From: Eucommia ulmoides
Lineage: Eukaryota > Streptophyta > Magnoliopsida > Garryales > Eucommiaceae
NCBI GenBank assembly: GCA_016647705.1
Contig: CM028325.1
Coordinates: forward strand, 26,088,474-26,152,473
Direction of reading: 5' to 3'
DNA: 64,000 nucleotides
Shown: piece after piece, positions 11,137 through 23,942 of the stretch
Numbering within the stretch: the stretch's first letter is position 1
How the letters are laid out: each line of letters opens with the position of its first letter
The notes under the pieces: model-generated
Databases searched by the model: none
What the model was told of the DNA's origin: nothing
Seen by the model: only the letters and a program-made list of their open reading frames with translations
Position numbers and translations under genes: made by a program

Positions 11137-13773
11137 CCGTCGGTGGGATCCAGAGCAAATCGAAATCATGACGTGGCAGCGTTATGATCAACGGACACCA
11201 CTTAATTCATGCATATAAATGCATCCATGCAGAGATCATGATCAAAAACTAAGTGAGGAAATCTGAAAACACAAAATTCTAGAGAGGGAGAGAGAGAGAG
11301 AAAGCTCGGTCGGCGGTGATGCGTTTGGAGCGACGGTGTTGTTCCGGCGTGGGTGTGTCGGTCGTTGTTGGTGAGTAGGTGTGTGTGTTGCTCATGTGTT
11401 TTGTGTAGGTCGACGTTGCGAGGGTATGTGTGGAATCGTCATTTGCTCCTCCGGCGATTTTGTGGGTATACGTGGGTGTGCTGTTCGGCTCTTCTATTCG
11501 TGACAATATGTGTGTGTGTGCGTTTTCTAATCGTTTGACACTGACCCCCAACGTTGCGAGGGGGTGGGGTTCGTCGGAGGTGCAGTTTTGTCCGACGAGT
11601 GTGTGTGTGTTTCGGACGTTCGTGTTTGTGTGTGTCTGGGTGTGATTTGCAATCAGCATGTGTGTGTAGTCTAATGCGTGTGTGGGTGACCGTGTTTTGT
11701 GGGCGACCATGTTTTGTGGGCGTGGCGTGGACGGCGGTGGTTGTGTGGGTGTCGTCGGATGTTCGCCGGCGATAAGCTTAGAGAGAGAAGTGGGTGTGTT
11801 TTCTGTTGGCCGTGTGCGGGTCTGTGCATCCGTGTATGTTTGTGTGTGTCCTGTACGTAAGAGTGTGTATTTGGTCCGGTGGTGTTGTCATTCGGCGGTG
11901 TGTGTGTAGATCGCCGGAGTTGTCGCCGAAGAGTTAGAGAGAGAGGAAGTGGGTATGTGTGTGTGGGTGTGTGGTTGTCTCTGTATGTGTGCTGTGTGTG
12001 TGCTGTTGCAATTGTAGGCGGGTGGTCGGTTGTGGGTTGGCCGGCGGACGGTGGCAGGGAGGAGTGGAAGAGGTCGGCGGCTGCAGCGGAATAGCAAACA
12101 GAAACGGAAAGCAGAAGCAGAAAACGGGAAAGAAAAAAAAAGGAAAAAAAAAAAAAATAAAAATAGAGAATTTGCAGAAACCACCCCCGGAAAATCCAAA
12201 ACCAATCACGTGGTCGCCAAACGATTTGGAAACAGGTGAAATTTCAATCGATGATTAATTTTCGTTAAATTTAATTTAATTTAGCGTTACAAATCCTAAA
12301 ATCATAATAATTTCGTAACGCTTAATTAATTTTAATTACGTGGTACATAAAATAGTAACGATTTGGAATATAGGGTCTGCATTGCATGATTAGGATGTTT
12401 TAAATAAGATATTAATTTAGGCTCTGTCACTATTAGATTCGCAGACACCGGTGTCCCGATAGAGTGTGATTAGTGAAGTTTTTGGAGAGCGGATAACGAG
12501 GTGAGTGTACTGTCTTCTTGTCAAACTATTTATATATATATGATGAAATATTGGTTTACTTAAACTGTACAATTTTATAAATTATATGGATCAAGCAGAT
12601 ATTTGGATAAATTGGTAAAATGAATTTTCGGGATATTGTGTTGGTTTCTAAAAGAGAGTGGAAAGTAACTGGTTTTCTAAGAATGTTTGGTTTTCTAAAA
12701 AATAAGGTGGAAAAAATGGTTTTTATTAAAATCGGTGGTACAAAGGTGAAAAAATGGGTTTTACTGAAATTGGTGGTACTTTTAAAAAGGAGAGTGAAAA
12801 ACGTGATTTTAGAAATTCTCCCCAAAAGGGGTGTGGCTTATATTCTCCCCATAAGGGGTGTGGATTTTTGATGATATGGAGTGAAAATATATTTTTTCCC
12901 ATAAAGGATGTGGATTTTTAACTATATTGATGATTTTGACGATGCCATAGTTGTTCTCCCTGCAAGGGATGTGGTTTCTCTCCGAAAGGGGTGTGAATTT
13001 TATTTCTCCCGTAAGGGGTATGGATTCTTCCCATGGGATGTGGATAGTTCTTCCCGTAAGGGGTGTGGATTATATTTCTCTCCAAAAAGGGGTGTAGATA
13101 TTTCGTAGGAAGGCATTTCTACGGATGTTACGGTACCGTTGCAACTTCTAATCGTGACATTAAAACGATCACTATGACTAGCCAGTGTGTGTGTTGTGGT
13201 GGAGTGGTGGTTTGAGATGTGTGTTTGAGATGTGGTGTTTTACTTATATTGGGTGATTTATTATTTATTATGGTGATTGGTATGATTTTATACTAGATGG
13301 ATTTGGATGAAACTTATACTTATTGGTTTATTTTCACTGCTTATATTATGGAGAATTTTACTAGTTACGTGTTGTTTACATACTTACGCTTGATCCATTT
13401 AGATGTTGTAAAATGATTTATTATTACAAAATATTTTTTACTAAGAAGGCAGTACACTCGCAGGTGAAATAGTTAGGAGTCGGTCGGTCCCTTACTGGCG
13501 CTAAATAGAGTTATGCGGGTCATGCGATGGAGTCATTTGAGAGAAATTTTGAGGCGAGGTGTCAGAGATGAATTTAAGTAAGATTCATGGGATTCGAATT
13601 TTGGTTATTCTTATATTTGGGACAGTGTGTCCCTATCAGTTGGAATTATGTATACGTTGTACATATTATTTGTTTGTATATTATCATAATTGTGGTTGTC
13701 TAGTCAGTTAGGTGATGTCATGTCGATGTCACGCTGGCCCCAGGGTGACAGGAGTCTGGGATGGGGTGTGACA
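10876..13773 (+). mobile_element. Solo LTR of a Ty3 element (Tekay/Del-like), 2.9 kb
   Basis: Starts TGAAAGGCCCAAATC and ends GGGGTGTGACA, flanked on both sides by CTTTA (10871-10875 and 13774-13778). This is a single LTR left after recombination. It contains a (TA)n tract at 11088-11133, a strongly GT-rich segment at 11350-12010, and about seven short repeats around AAGGGGTGTGGA between 12820 and 13110. The length and the GGGTGTGACA end suit the Tekay/Del group, but no internal domain remains to prove it. The clean duplication suggests moderate age. Open frames inside it are by-products of the GT-rich sequence. Confidence 0.65.
12820..13110 (+). repeat. Reiterated AAGGGGTGTGG motif in the solo LTR
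   Basis: Roughly seven copies of CTCCC(N)AAGGGGTGTGGA at irregular spacing of 20-60 bp, with variants such as AAGGATGTGG and AAGGGGTATGG. This is an internal repeat of the LTR, probably spread by slippage. Confidence 0.7.
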
Positions 13774-15322
13774 CTTTAGGTACAGGTGGAATATGAAATT
13801 TTGATTAATGTGCTGTTGTTTGGCTCAAGAGAACAATGTACTAAAGTTAGTTACACAAATCTATATCTATTCTACATGGTAAGGCGTCATTTGTTTATTA
13901 TTTATGTTCCTAAATTTCTTTTTTCGTTCTCCTCTGAAAATTAAGCACGAAAATAAAAACTTTTTTTTACCAAAAAAATCTGTTGTTTTCCCGCCATATA
14001 TATATATATTTTTTACTACAGAAAAATATGTTTGAAAGCGATGAAAGAGACTTTTGTTCAGTCGTGTTCTTAGATTTTATTTTGTTCTTAGGTTTGTCTT
14101 TTGGATCTTTGTTTTATTTTGTTTTAAATTTTTTTTCCACAATTTTCATGGTGCTATCAGAAACACTAAGGCAAGGTATTTTTAGTCTTTCTATTCTTGG
14201 ATTTTGTTTCTGTTTCTAGAAATTTATAAATAATAATGTTTTTTCCTCGAAAAAAATAATGATAACAAAGGTTGGGAATAAATTTGTTACATAAACTTAG
14301 AAACATATAAATATCATTAATATTCAATCTATCTTAATGGAAAAATGAGCTTGATAACATAAGTATATCGAATAAATAATAAAATAATATTGCTCAATAA
14401 GAATTGTATTTAATTGGGATTCTTTGGTTTTGGGTATTAATGTTCAATTCGAAAAACAGAATTATTGTGGTTGTTGTTGTTAAAATATTTTTAAAAGTTA
14501 GCGAATGTAATTGATATTTGTCTATTATTCAGGAATCAAAGAGGATAACCATGGTGTTTTGAATGACAATTTTTCATGAGTTAGTGAATTATGGGTCTAT
14601 TGAAATTTATCTTGGCTATTTTGTATTTCTAATTGTAAATTCGACGGTTTGTTTAGCTGAAATATTTTGGCAAATTTATGATTTTCGTATTAGGTGAATT
14701 GTCTCTAATAGGCTATTTGCAAGGATGTGTAATAATTATTTTTCTATTTGTCTTTTTTTATAAGTTGACATTGACACTACTAAAATGTTTTAGTGCAAAT
14801 TATATAGCATTTTTTTTTTAATAATATTTTAACAAGTTCTCCATTTTTGGTTCATTTTTTATTTAATGTTGTGGTGTGATTTTAACTATCTGTAATGCAT
14901 TCAATTAATTTTTTGAAGACTTTTTTCGCCTTTTGAAGATTGGATTTAATCCCAATATGACTTTATTAAGGTAATGTTTGAAGGCATCATATTTATATTC
15001 GTTTTTTTATAAATGGTTATGGTTAGATTTATGATAGTGCCTATAGGCAAGTGTTTTCACGTTTATAATTGGAGGCATCCATCACTCATTGTCCAAAAAA
15101 CACATTTTAGACGTATACTTATTTTCCATGGTATATTCTATTAATGATTTAGTAATTGTCTAATATTATTCTTTTAGATTTTCTTTAATAAATTCCCATG
15201 TTACAAAAAAATGGTGTTATTTTATTTATTTATTTTTATGTAAATTAGTTTTTTTTTTTTTTTTTGTTATCATGTTTGGGTTATACTTTTAATTTGTGCC
15301 TTGAGGCACAGATAATTACTAG

Positions 15323-16000
15323 CCTATACAATAAGATAGGATAGAGATAAACACAAAGTTGTTGGATCAAAAGACAAAGTCATCTATATTTTTGGACCGT
15401 TAGATCATTTTGACCCACTTATAATGCCAAAATAAAGAAAATTAGAGTTTGTAATTTGAGATCTCTCACAGTCGACCCTTTTTCTCTCTTTTACTTTTAC
15501 TCAATAATTTGATCTCTTTCACAATTGCTTCATCTGCTTCTTATGCCTCTCTGTGTCTCTTGCTCTCTGAGCTTCCATCTCCCCTTCCCCTCTCTGTCTC
15601 AACTTTCATTTCTCCTCTCTCAAAGGCCACCACCACCATCGTCAAGCTACTTCCTTCTCTCTACACATATCAATCTTTCTCAGGAAATGTGGCTAGGGAA
15701 CTTTGGGAAAATGAGGAGGCTCCAAGGTCAACCCTATTTAGGGAGACATCATGGGAAGACACGTCGTCTGCAAGCAGTAGTAGAACCAGTGGGGACGATT
15801 TCTAATTGGTTCCTTACTTTAGCCATTGAATTCAAGAGAATAACGATTAAGGAAGAATAAGAACAGTGAACGAAAAGACGGAGTAAGAATAATCTAAGAG
15901 AAGGAGAGGAGCAATGAAAAATGAAAAAATAAACTGAGAAATAACCTAGGAGGAAAATGAAAGAGAGTGGTTTTCCCACAACCCACGATGAGAATATAAC
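15323..16000 (+). mobile_element. Second Helitron-like 5' end, head to tail with the first
   Basis: Directly after the CTAG of the preceding Helitron comes CCTATACAATAAGATAGGAT, which resembles the 5' end at 9516. Both are followed by the shared block TGTAATTTGAGATCT and then a pyrimidine-rich CTCTTT stretch. This suggests a related Helitron abutting the first. I could not find its 3' hairpin, so the right limit is a guess. Confidence 0.4.
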
Positions 16001-17175
16001 GGGTGAACTATCATGTGCCTGATCTGGTTGGATCCTTGATTATTGTAAATAATATGGGATTGTGGGCCTAAATTGTTAGGCCCACATATGAGAATAAGAC
16101 GAACTTATTAGGCCGATGGGAGATATGAAATAACCGATTATGCCCAAGAATATAATCCAAATAATTGATTCGAACGTAAAAAAATTGAGAATATCTGAAA
16201 GTCGTTCAGTTAAGATTTGCCGAGAATAGAGGGAATCAAACAAGTCTCATTCTATAAATATAGTAATTTGTAAGTTTCAACCTAGGATTCTGATATAGCA
16301 CTAAATTCCTGATTAATTTATTCTCACGACAGAGGGTACTTGGCCAATACCATATCAACATTGCAAGTGTTTTTTCTAAATTTTATAGGTGTTGATCAGT
16401 GAGTTGAAAGTTAGGAGCATCAACGAAATTCCAACATTATCAACAAACATTTCAAAATACAATAAAATAGATCTTGAAACAAAATTGATTTTTTTTTTTC
16501 AATCAAAATCAAAATAAAGAAAAGAAAAAGAACTCACTATGACACCCCACGAAAGTTGAATTGTATCCATATACAAAATCCCCCCGTGCAAACTTCATTA
16601 AAAAATAAACAAAAGTCAATGGGGCATTATTAGGATTATGTACAAAACACATTAGCTGTATTTCTTGATAATAATATTGGTAGATGCATTAATTGAACTA
16701 AAATTGCATTCCTTGGAGGAAACACCATGACAAGAAGCCACTCGTGCACACATTTTTTTTTAATTAAGTAAATGTATCTATCATTATTTGCCCTAACCAC
16801 CATATCCATATACTTCTTTTAATTCATTAATTGATTATTGCAATATCTCCAAGATCATTTATGTGGGTTTACTACATTTTGTCAAATTCTTTTTATATTT
16901 TATGTGAACAAATATTAAATTGCAAAACAAACCGACTTTATTTGTAGTTTTCAATTTTTTTTACAAAAATGAAAATTATTTTTGAAATTAACAAACCACA
17001 TTTTCCCTCACCAAGAAAGATTTCAAAGATTGTTTAAAAAAATTTTTTTTGTCAAATTAAATTGATCACTTGGCTTTTTGTATGTTATTTGGCTCATAAT
17101 TGTAAAACATTTTAGAAGTTTTATTTTAAAATTATTTTTAAAACATAATAATAATAATAATAATAATTAAAAAAT

Positions 17176-17207
<32 letters not shown>

Positions 17208-17275
17208 ACCTACTCTTTTTTGGTGGAAAAAAATTAATTTTGGGATGTAATCAACCTAACCCTTACAGCTAGTTT
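16001..17275. other. AT-rich intergenic DNA
   Basis: No gene recognised. A TATA-like CTATAAATATAG sits near 16254 with no convincing coding region after it, so it may belong to a decayed LTR. Simple AAT/A-rich tracts lie at 17145-17207. Confidence 0.4.
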
Positions 17276-18232
17276 GATTTGATGAAATGGAATGTAAAAA
17301 TGAAATAAGATAAAGAAGAAAAATAGAATGTATTTATCAATGAGATCATTATTCAATCCATTTGTTTTGTTGCTATTATATGCTTAAAGTAATGGAATGA
17401 TTAAACAAAAGAAAATTTTCATAATACCCTTGTACATATCAATTGAGGTCAAACTCATTCAAAAATATACCAAATAACATATTCGTAGTGTAATTTTCAC
17501 GAAACACTTATCGAAACAATTATTGTACATATCAATTGAGGTCAAACTTGTTCATAAATATACCAAATAGCAAATTCGTAGTGTAATTTTCACGAAACAC
17601 TTATCGAAACAATTATATGGAATCATTTATATATTGGTGAGGGCAAAAATTCGCATGTCAATAGCTAATGCTTTCCCTTTTAATTTTCATTACTCACTTT
17701 CCTTCCCTCCCATAATTATGATCTAAGAAGTATATTTTCTTTTTCTAACTATTTTTTTTAATTTATATTTTCAATTCTCTCTTTTGCGTATTTCTATGTC
17801 AAAATTATTTTTTAACAATGGTCTCTCTCTAGAATTAACTTTCTCAGTAACGTATCAATAATGTATAATTTATTTAAATTATTTATATCTGATATTATTT
17901 CTTTTTCTTTTGAAAATTTTATATTTAGACATGTTTTCTCTCTAGATTTTTTTACAATCAATTTATTACTTTCTATCTCTCTCTAAAAAATATATTTCTA
18001 AATATTTATCTCTCAACAATTTTTTTGTATTTGAGTTTTTATTTATTTATTTTAAGTGTGAAAAAATTATTCCGTTGGAAAGAGTGTCATTCCACTCCTT
18101 GAAGTAAGTAATGTCATTCCATCATTTTTTATTCCAATGTAATCAAAGGTTTTCATTCCATTGTTTAAGCAAACAAGAGAATAAAATTGTGATTTCATTC
18201 TACTTTGATTCTATCCAACAAAACATGATTTT
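17276..18232. mobile_element. Degraded inverted-repeat element with an internal 93-bp duplication
   Basis: The ends are loosely inverted (GTTTGATTTGATGAAATGGA at the left, the complement of a GTTTTGTTGGATAGAATC-like sequence at the right), similar in style to the element at 20876. Inside, a unit of about 93 bp beginning TGTACATATCAATTGAGGTC is tandemly duplicated (17431-17523 and 17524-17614) with few differences. No coding capacity. Confidence 0.4.
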
Positions 18233-18425
18233 TAAAATAGTTTTTGAGTAATGTTATTTATTCAAAGGGTGTGAAAAAAACTGTTGAAAAAATTGGTCTA
18301 GAAACTAATTAAATGATTAGATAATTAATTATTAATAAAAAATGTGAGAAATGGCAATAGAATATATTGAAAGTTCCTTGTAGCATAAACATTACAAACA
18401 ACATAAAAAATAGAGATTTATATTA

Positions 18426-18652
18426 GGGTTAATAGTATTTTATCCTTGTGGTTTGGTCAATTTACATTTTACCCTTCTGTGGTTTGGAAATCACTATTTA
18501 CCCCCGTTATTAGATATTTGTTGCACTTATCCTCCTATAGCAGGAGGTAAGTGGTTTAAAAATCTAACTACAGGGGGGTAAGTGGCGATTTTCAAGCCAC
18601 AAGGGGGTAAGTACAAATCGGTCAAATCACAAGGGTAAAGTTTAATTAACCC
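18426..18652. mobile_element. Mutator-type MITE, 227 bp
   Basis: Ends GGGTTAATAGTATTTTATCC and the complement of GGGTTAATTAAACTTTACCC, followed inward by the paired CTTGTGGTTTG / CAAATCACAAG. The flanks TTTATATTA and TCTATAATA match at 7 of 9, consistent with an eroded 9-bp duplication. Same family as the larger element at 19145. Confidence 0.6.
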
Positions 18653-19135
18653 TCTATAATACAATATGAAGTGGAAAAAACAAGAATAAAATACTTACTG
18701 TATTGCCGAACAAAAACATAAACAAAAATAATAGAAAAGAGATTGAGACAAATGTTTGACAATTTCTCCTTAAAGTAGATTTCACCCCAGCTATGATACC
18801 TACGGTTTAATTAAGTCCAAGACAAGTATTCCCCAAGAGTCCCACGGCCACAAGCCGAGGCCCAAGACTCGAGCCCGAGCTTGAGCCATGCCAGGCGGTC
18901 TATCAGCGGAGCGTTCGCGTGTGGTTTTATTTATTTTATAACCTTTAATATACTTTTTGTCCATATAATTTCAACGCCTAAGAGAGTTTATCTTCAAGAG
19001 GTAACCCAAGCTTTAATCAACGACTCTTCATATTTTTCTGTTACCAATATGTAAAAATTCACAAAATACATCAATCAACAATTTTAAATAAGTATTTTAA
19101 TGAGTAATTTTAATTCACCTCTTAAATAATTTTAC
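18653..19135. other. Intergenic DNA, nothing recognised
   Basis: No ORF of note. A short GC-rich patch at 18840-18920 stands out but I cannot assign it. Confidence 0.4.
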
Positions 19136-19144
19136 AAAAATAAA

Positions 19145-20658
19145 GGATTAATAGCACTTTACCCCCGTGGTTTGGTTCATTTGTACTTTATCCCCTATGG
19201 TTTGAACTTCGTCACTTACCTCCCTTGTAGTTTTGGACCTAAGTGCAAATCTAACATTTTCTGTCAAATTTAACAGAAGCGCTTCTCACGCGCCATTTCT
19301 GAAACTGGGCTTGATTTGAGCATGATTTTTCTCTAAATCACAATTTTATCATTCCCATTTCACCCCTATTTCTCCCCTACATAATATCCAAAATTGGTCA
19401 AATGTATATTTTATGCACTATTATGAAATCTGAGATCTCAATTCTTGTTCTTGGATTTCACTTTACCTCTTTCTAATTTGTTGTATTTTGTCCTCAAACA
19501 ATTGCAATGTTGGGGAGAACCCAATCCGACCCCTTGTAAGAACCCAATTAGATACCATTTCCTTATGAGATTCTTCAAGAACAAGGAGGATTCAAGATCC
19601 ACTCTAACCACTGCAAACGATAAGAACGTCGATAAATTAAGCTCCATTAATTTGCATTGCTGTGAAGTTAATGGATCGGTATGGACTATGGAGATACCCA
19701 TTTCTATTGATTGGGTTACCGATTAAAGCTCTAGGATTTCAAATTAATTTGTTCATTAGTTTCCTCTTCATCCCCATATGATTATCATTCATACAAGTTC
19801 ATCATCTATACTTTTGGGTCTATCATGCATTCTAGAGAGTATCTGATTCAAAAACTTCTCAAATTATGGTATTTTTTCTGGGAAAGTTTGACATATTTCG
19901 TATATGAATGCTTGGGAAAACACAAATCGATTTTGAAATTAAGGTCTAAAAAAATGATTTGATGAGAGGAGAAAGCATAGAGAGAGAAGAACAAATAGAG
20001 GTAGAATCTGAGGTTGAGATGAGAGAAGGAGGACAAACCCACCCATCCACATCTCCTGCGAACCCACCCACTTACATCATCTCCCACCCCTACCTCTGCT
20101 CCATCTCCAGCCACCTTCGGACATGACGAGAGATGGTCACGGCGAATCGTTGGCGATGGTGATATGACGGAGAAACAGTGACGGCGATTCGTTGGCGATG
20201 TCGATGATTTCAGTGGCGACGATAGATTGGGGAAGCGAGAGGGAGATAGCAGTGAAATCGGTGAGAGGTCGTATAGATCCGACCACCGCCGGCCTTGGCT
20301 ATCCACATCCGACCTCGCCGCGATCAACGCCGACCACCCCGAACGATCTGGAGTAAATTCGAGTGCGAGGGAGAGACGTGAGAAGGAGAGCAAAGTCGAG
20401 AGCGAGGGAGGCGGTGGAGTTTTTAGAGAGAAGGCTTTGTTTTTAGAAAGAGAGACATTAAGGGTTAATTACACTTTACACTCCAATAATTGTGAATAAT
20501 TACGGAAGGACAAAATCGACATTCTACGTTTTCTGTCAACAAAGTTAGCGTTACACTTAAGTCTACAAACCACAAGGAAGTAAGTGACGACATTTAAACC
20601 ACAAAGGAGGTAAAGTACAAATGGGCTAAACCACTGAGGATAAAGTGCTATTGACCCC
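19145..20658. mobile_element. MULE-type non-autonomous element with GC-rich cargo, 1.5 kb
   Basis: Long inverted ends: the left begins GGATTAATAGCACTTTACCC and the right is complementary to GGGGTCAATAGCACTTTATC. Pairing continues for roughly 100 bp, including CTGTCAAATTTAACAG-like sequence on both arms. Flanks are AAAAATAAA (19136-19144) and ACAAATAAA (20659-20667), 8 of 9 matching, as expected for Mutator. The interior at about 20030-20430 is GC-rich and unlike its surroundings, as in Pack-MULEs that have picked up host sequence. It has open frames on both strands but no domain I recognise. Confidence 0.65.
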
Positions 20659-20875
20659 ACAAATAAATATCCCCACAAATAAATATACCACATTAATTTA
20701 TTTTTTCACTAAGAAGAATACATTAGTATATTCATATATCTCAAAATTAAGATTGAAGTCTCACAAATAATTGGTTGTAAAAAAAAAACATTTTATATAT
20801 AAAAAAAACAACTTTAAAATAACAAAAATAAAATATGTGTTTAATATTTGAAACATGGCATTTACTATATCTTCA

Positions 20876-22117
20876 CGGCATGTTTGGTTGGACGGAATCG
20901 GGGGCGGAATGGAATCGCATTCCGCTTTCGATTCCTATTCCGTTGTTTGGTTCTCCAATGGAATCACTTTTGTGATTCCATTGGAATGAAATATGGTGGA
21001 ATGGGATTCCATTTGAGATAGGGTGAAATGGGATTCCAACCCAAAGAAACCAACAACCTAAATTACATAATAGCCCTTGTATTTAAACTCTTGAAAATTG
21101 AGAACAAAAATTAAAAATTAAGAATAGAAACAAAAATTAGAAAACAAAAATAGAAATTAGAGAACAAAAAATTAGGAATAGAAACAGAAAATTGAAAACA
21201 AAAAATTAAAAACAAAACAAAAAATTGAGAATATAAACTGAAAATTGAGAACAAAAATATAAAATTAGAGAATATAAAATTGAGAACGGAAACTGAAAAT
21301 TGAGAACAAAAAATGAAAATTAAGAACAAAAATAGAAAATTGAGAACATAAACTACAAATTGAGAACAAAAATAAAAATTTAAAGAACAGAAAATTGAGA
21401 ACAGAAACTGAAAATTGAGAACAAAAACTGAAAATTAAAAACAGAAATAAAAAATTGAGAGCAGAAACAAAAAATTTAGAACATAAACTGAAAATTGAGA
21501 ATAAAAACAGAAAATTAGAGAACGGAAATTGAAAATTGCGAACAGAAACAGAAATTAGAGAATAGAAACTGAAAATTGAGAACAAAAACTGAAAATTAAG
21601 AACAGAAACAGAAAATTGAGAACAGAAACAAAAAATTTAGAACATAAACTGAAAATTGAGAAGAAAAATAGAAAATGAGAGAACGGAAACTAAAAATTGC
21701 GAACAGAAACAGAAATTAGAGAATAGAAACTGAAAATTGATAACAGAAACAGAAATTGGAGAATCGAAACTTAAAATTGAATGAAATAGTGAAATATAAT
21801 AAAATGAAGGAAGGAATGGAATAGTGAAATATAATAAAATTTTGTAAAAAGGGTATAATGAGAATTTTATTATATTTTATTTCATTGTTTCACTCATTTC
21901 ATACCAACCAAATAAGATAATGAAATAATAATTTCATAAGAGTATAATGGTAATTTTACTATATTTCATTATTCCATTCCTTCTTTCATTCCATATCAAC
22001 CAAACAAGAGAATGGAATAGTGATTTCATTGATAATTTCATTCCATTTCTTCTCTCATTCTATCCCTTCTTCCATTCTATTCCATTCTCATTCCATTCCG
22101 TCCAACTAAACGAGCCG
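20876..22117. mobile_element. PIF-like non-autonomous element with an AT minisatellite core
   Basis: Ends CGGCATGTTTGGTTGGACGG and the complement of CGGCTCGTTTAGTTGGACGG, flanked by TCA at 20873-20875 and 22118-22120. A 3-bp duplication fits PIF/Harbinger, although TCA is less usual than TWA. Inside both ends are GGAATGGAATC-like subterminal repeats. Confidence 0.65.
21093..21780. repeat. Minisatellite of about 19 bp, GAAAATTGAGAACAAAAAC-like
   Basis: About 35 imperfect tandem copies, occupying more than half of the surrounding PIF-like element. Long open frames on the minus strand here are translations of the repeat and not genes. Confidence 0.85.
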
Positions 22118-22120
22118 TCA

Positions 22121-23212
22121 GTTCCTTATCTAGAGAGAGAGAGAGAGAGAGCAATCTTAGTGAGGTGCCACCATATTTATTTGGTGATTAGATTCAAGGT
22201 CTCGAGACAAGTTGGGTAGGCGCCAATGCATTTTTCTTAATGCATGGCCAACCGACTTTTCGTGAACCATCGTGCATGCATGCATTTTGATAAACCCTAG
22301 TTGGCAGTGCCGTATGTAAGACTTAACACAGCAAGAACATATATATATAAGAAATGCTAAACAAGAAAATCTATATATATTTTGCCAAAATCACTATTTT
22401 CTCGGAGAAATTAATAGAATATATGGAAGTATGTGTTTTTAATGGATGTGTTGGTTGAGGACTTGACAAGATAACACGCTAAAGAGAAATACCCACACCC
22501 CCTTCACATGCTCGTCACATTGCCCCAACCAATCCCTCCATTAAAATTACACTTTTCACCCTATAACTTAGTTGGATTTGAAATTTTATGATTTTTTTTT
22601 GTTGACGTGTTCCGATTGTTTTTAGCTAGAATGTGCTTGGTTTGTGATGTAGCCTAAAGTCCTTTGTCCATAACATGTCAACCTACAACACCAAAAATAC
22701 TAAGACCGGTATCTATATGATGTCAACCAAAAAATCTCTGGCATAAGAATAAGTCAATATGTGCTGAAAGATAAGAATTGAAAATAATCATATGATCCTA
22801 TGTCGCTCTATTTATATTTGATGTCTCGACTGATCGTGGTAATGGGTGGTTATACGTTCTCACGTGATCTCTCCATCAACACATTATCTAGTAATGGATG
22901 GGCTTACGAATCGTGCCCGTGAAGGTGGCCATGCACCAGTTACGTGAGTGATTTTTTTGGTTTGCCATGTTGTTGCATTGGACAGGTTGTTCGGCTGTTT
23001 TGTCTCATGGGCCTTTGATGACCCATATTCGCATACATTCATTGGCCTTTGACATAGCTTGGCCCTAACTGATTATTTTCTTCGGTTATTTATTTCGGCC
23101 CATAAAGTTGGCACGCGTGGTATACGAGGGAAACAATTCAACGGGAGTTTTACCTCCATCAATTTGCAACGGTAAAAATTATTGTTACATTGGTGATAGT
23201 TATAATGAGTTC
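22121..23212. other. Intergenic DNA left of the Ty3 element
   Basis: Contains a (GA)n tract at 22132-22151 and ordinary AT-rich sequence. No gene recognised. Confidence 0.45.
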
Positions 23213-23216
23213 AACT

Positions 23217-23942
23217 TGATGTGGGTAAAAATCAACCAAACCCCTAGTCGCTCCACCTAAGCCCGCCACATGGACTAGCTTATGACATGTCATCAACAGC
23301 CTAAACATCATAGTTCTTTGTCAGCTCGGTATCCCCAGGTCGGTCATTTTGCAGGATTTAGACGATCACCGCCTGAGAGTTTTCTACAATTAAGGAGGAA
23401 CCAACCGATGAAAATTTGGTTGGTATACTCACCTTAGTCTTCGTACTTGTGTCCGGGCTAGATCATCCGTTGTCTTAACAGTGCAACTCATGGACTTCTC
23501 CATTAATGTTGAAAAGCCCAGGACCATAACTCTAATCCCTTCACACGCCTTTTTTCTCCATCACGCGTCGTGTTAAGGTTGATAACCAAGTTTAAGGCTT
23601 CTAATCTCCGAAACGCTAATAAGATTTTCGCCTATAAAAATAAAGGTGAACAGTGTTACACTTTTAGAATATTCAAAGTATTTTTATATTTCTTTCCCCG
23701 AGCTCTTACTCTTACGCTGAAGGGAATTCGCTGGATATAACCCCGGTGGGTCCTTTGTACAGGTACCCATCTGGATCTTAGGTCGGACAACGCCCAGCTT
23801 AGCTTGGGTAGCCCATAGCTTAGAAGACAAAGAACACACAAGACCCTCCTCTATTAAAGACCACCTTTAGATTATAAATAATTTTCCACGTGGATTTTGA
23901 CTAGACTATACTGTGGGTGCAGACCATTTTTCAACATCAACA
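23217..23942 (+). repeat. 5' LTR of the Tat-type element
   Basis: 726 bp, matching the 3' LTR along its whole length by eye. The 3' copy is a little longer, partly because of a C19 run at 45804-45822. Confidence 0.85.

Larger units (their letters stand above)
9516..15322 (+). mobile_element. Non-autonomous Helitron with a nested solo LTR
   Basis: The 5' end is TCTATATAATAAAATAGAAT preceded by A at 9515. The 3' end has a perfect 6-bp stem (TGTGCC-TTGA-GGCACA, about 15295-15310) followed by GATAATTA and the terminal CTAG at 15319-15322. This TC...hairpin...CTRR arrangement is the Helitron signature, and no TSD is expected. There is no RepHel (Rep plus helicase) ORF, so the copy is non-autonomous. 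After removing the nested LTR at 10876-13773 the element is about 2.9 kb. An exon-like block at about 9885-10010, bounded by TTTTCAG upstream and GGTATG downstream, may be a captured host fragment, but I cannot assign it. Confidence 0.6.

Noticed and set aside
11279-12258. Several overlapping open frames on both strands
   Set aside because: They are translations of the GT-rich segment inside a solo LTR (Val/Cys- or Thr/His-rich) with no domain.
15509-15860. Two overlapping Ser/Leu-rich ORFs
   Set aside because: Low-complexity pyrimidine-rich DNA just after a Helitron-like end; no known domain and no intron signals.
21111-21585. Minus-strand ORFs rich in Phe, Ser and Leu
   Set aside because: They follow the 19-bp minisatellite period and are repeat artefacts.
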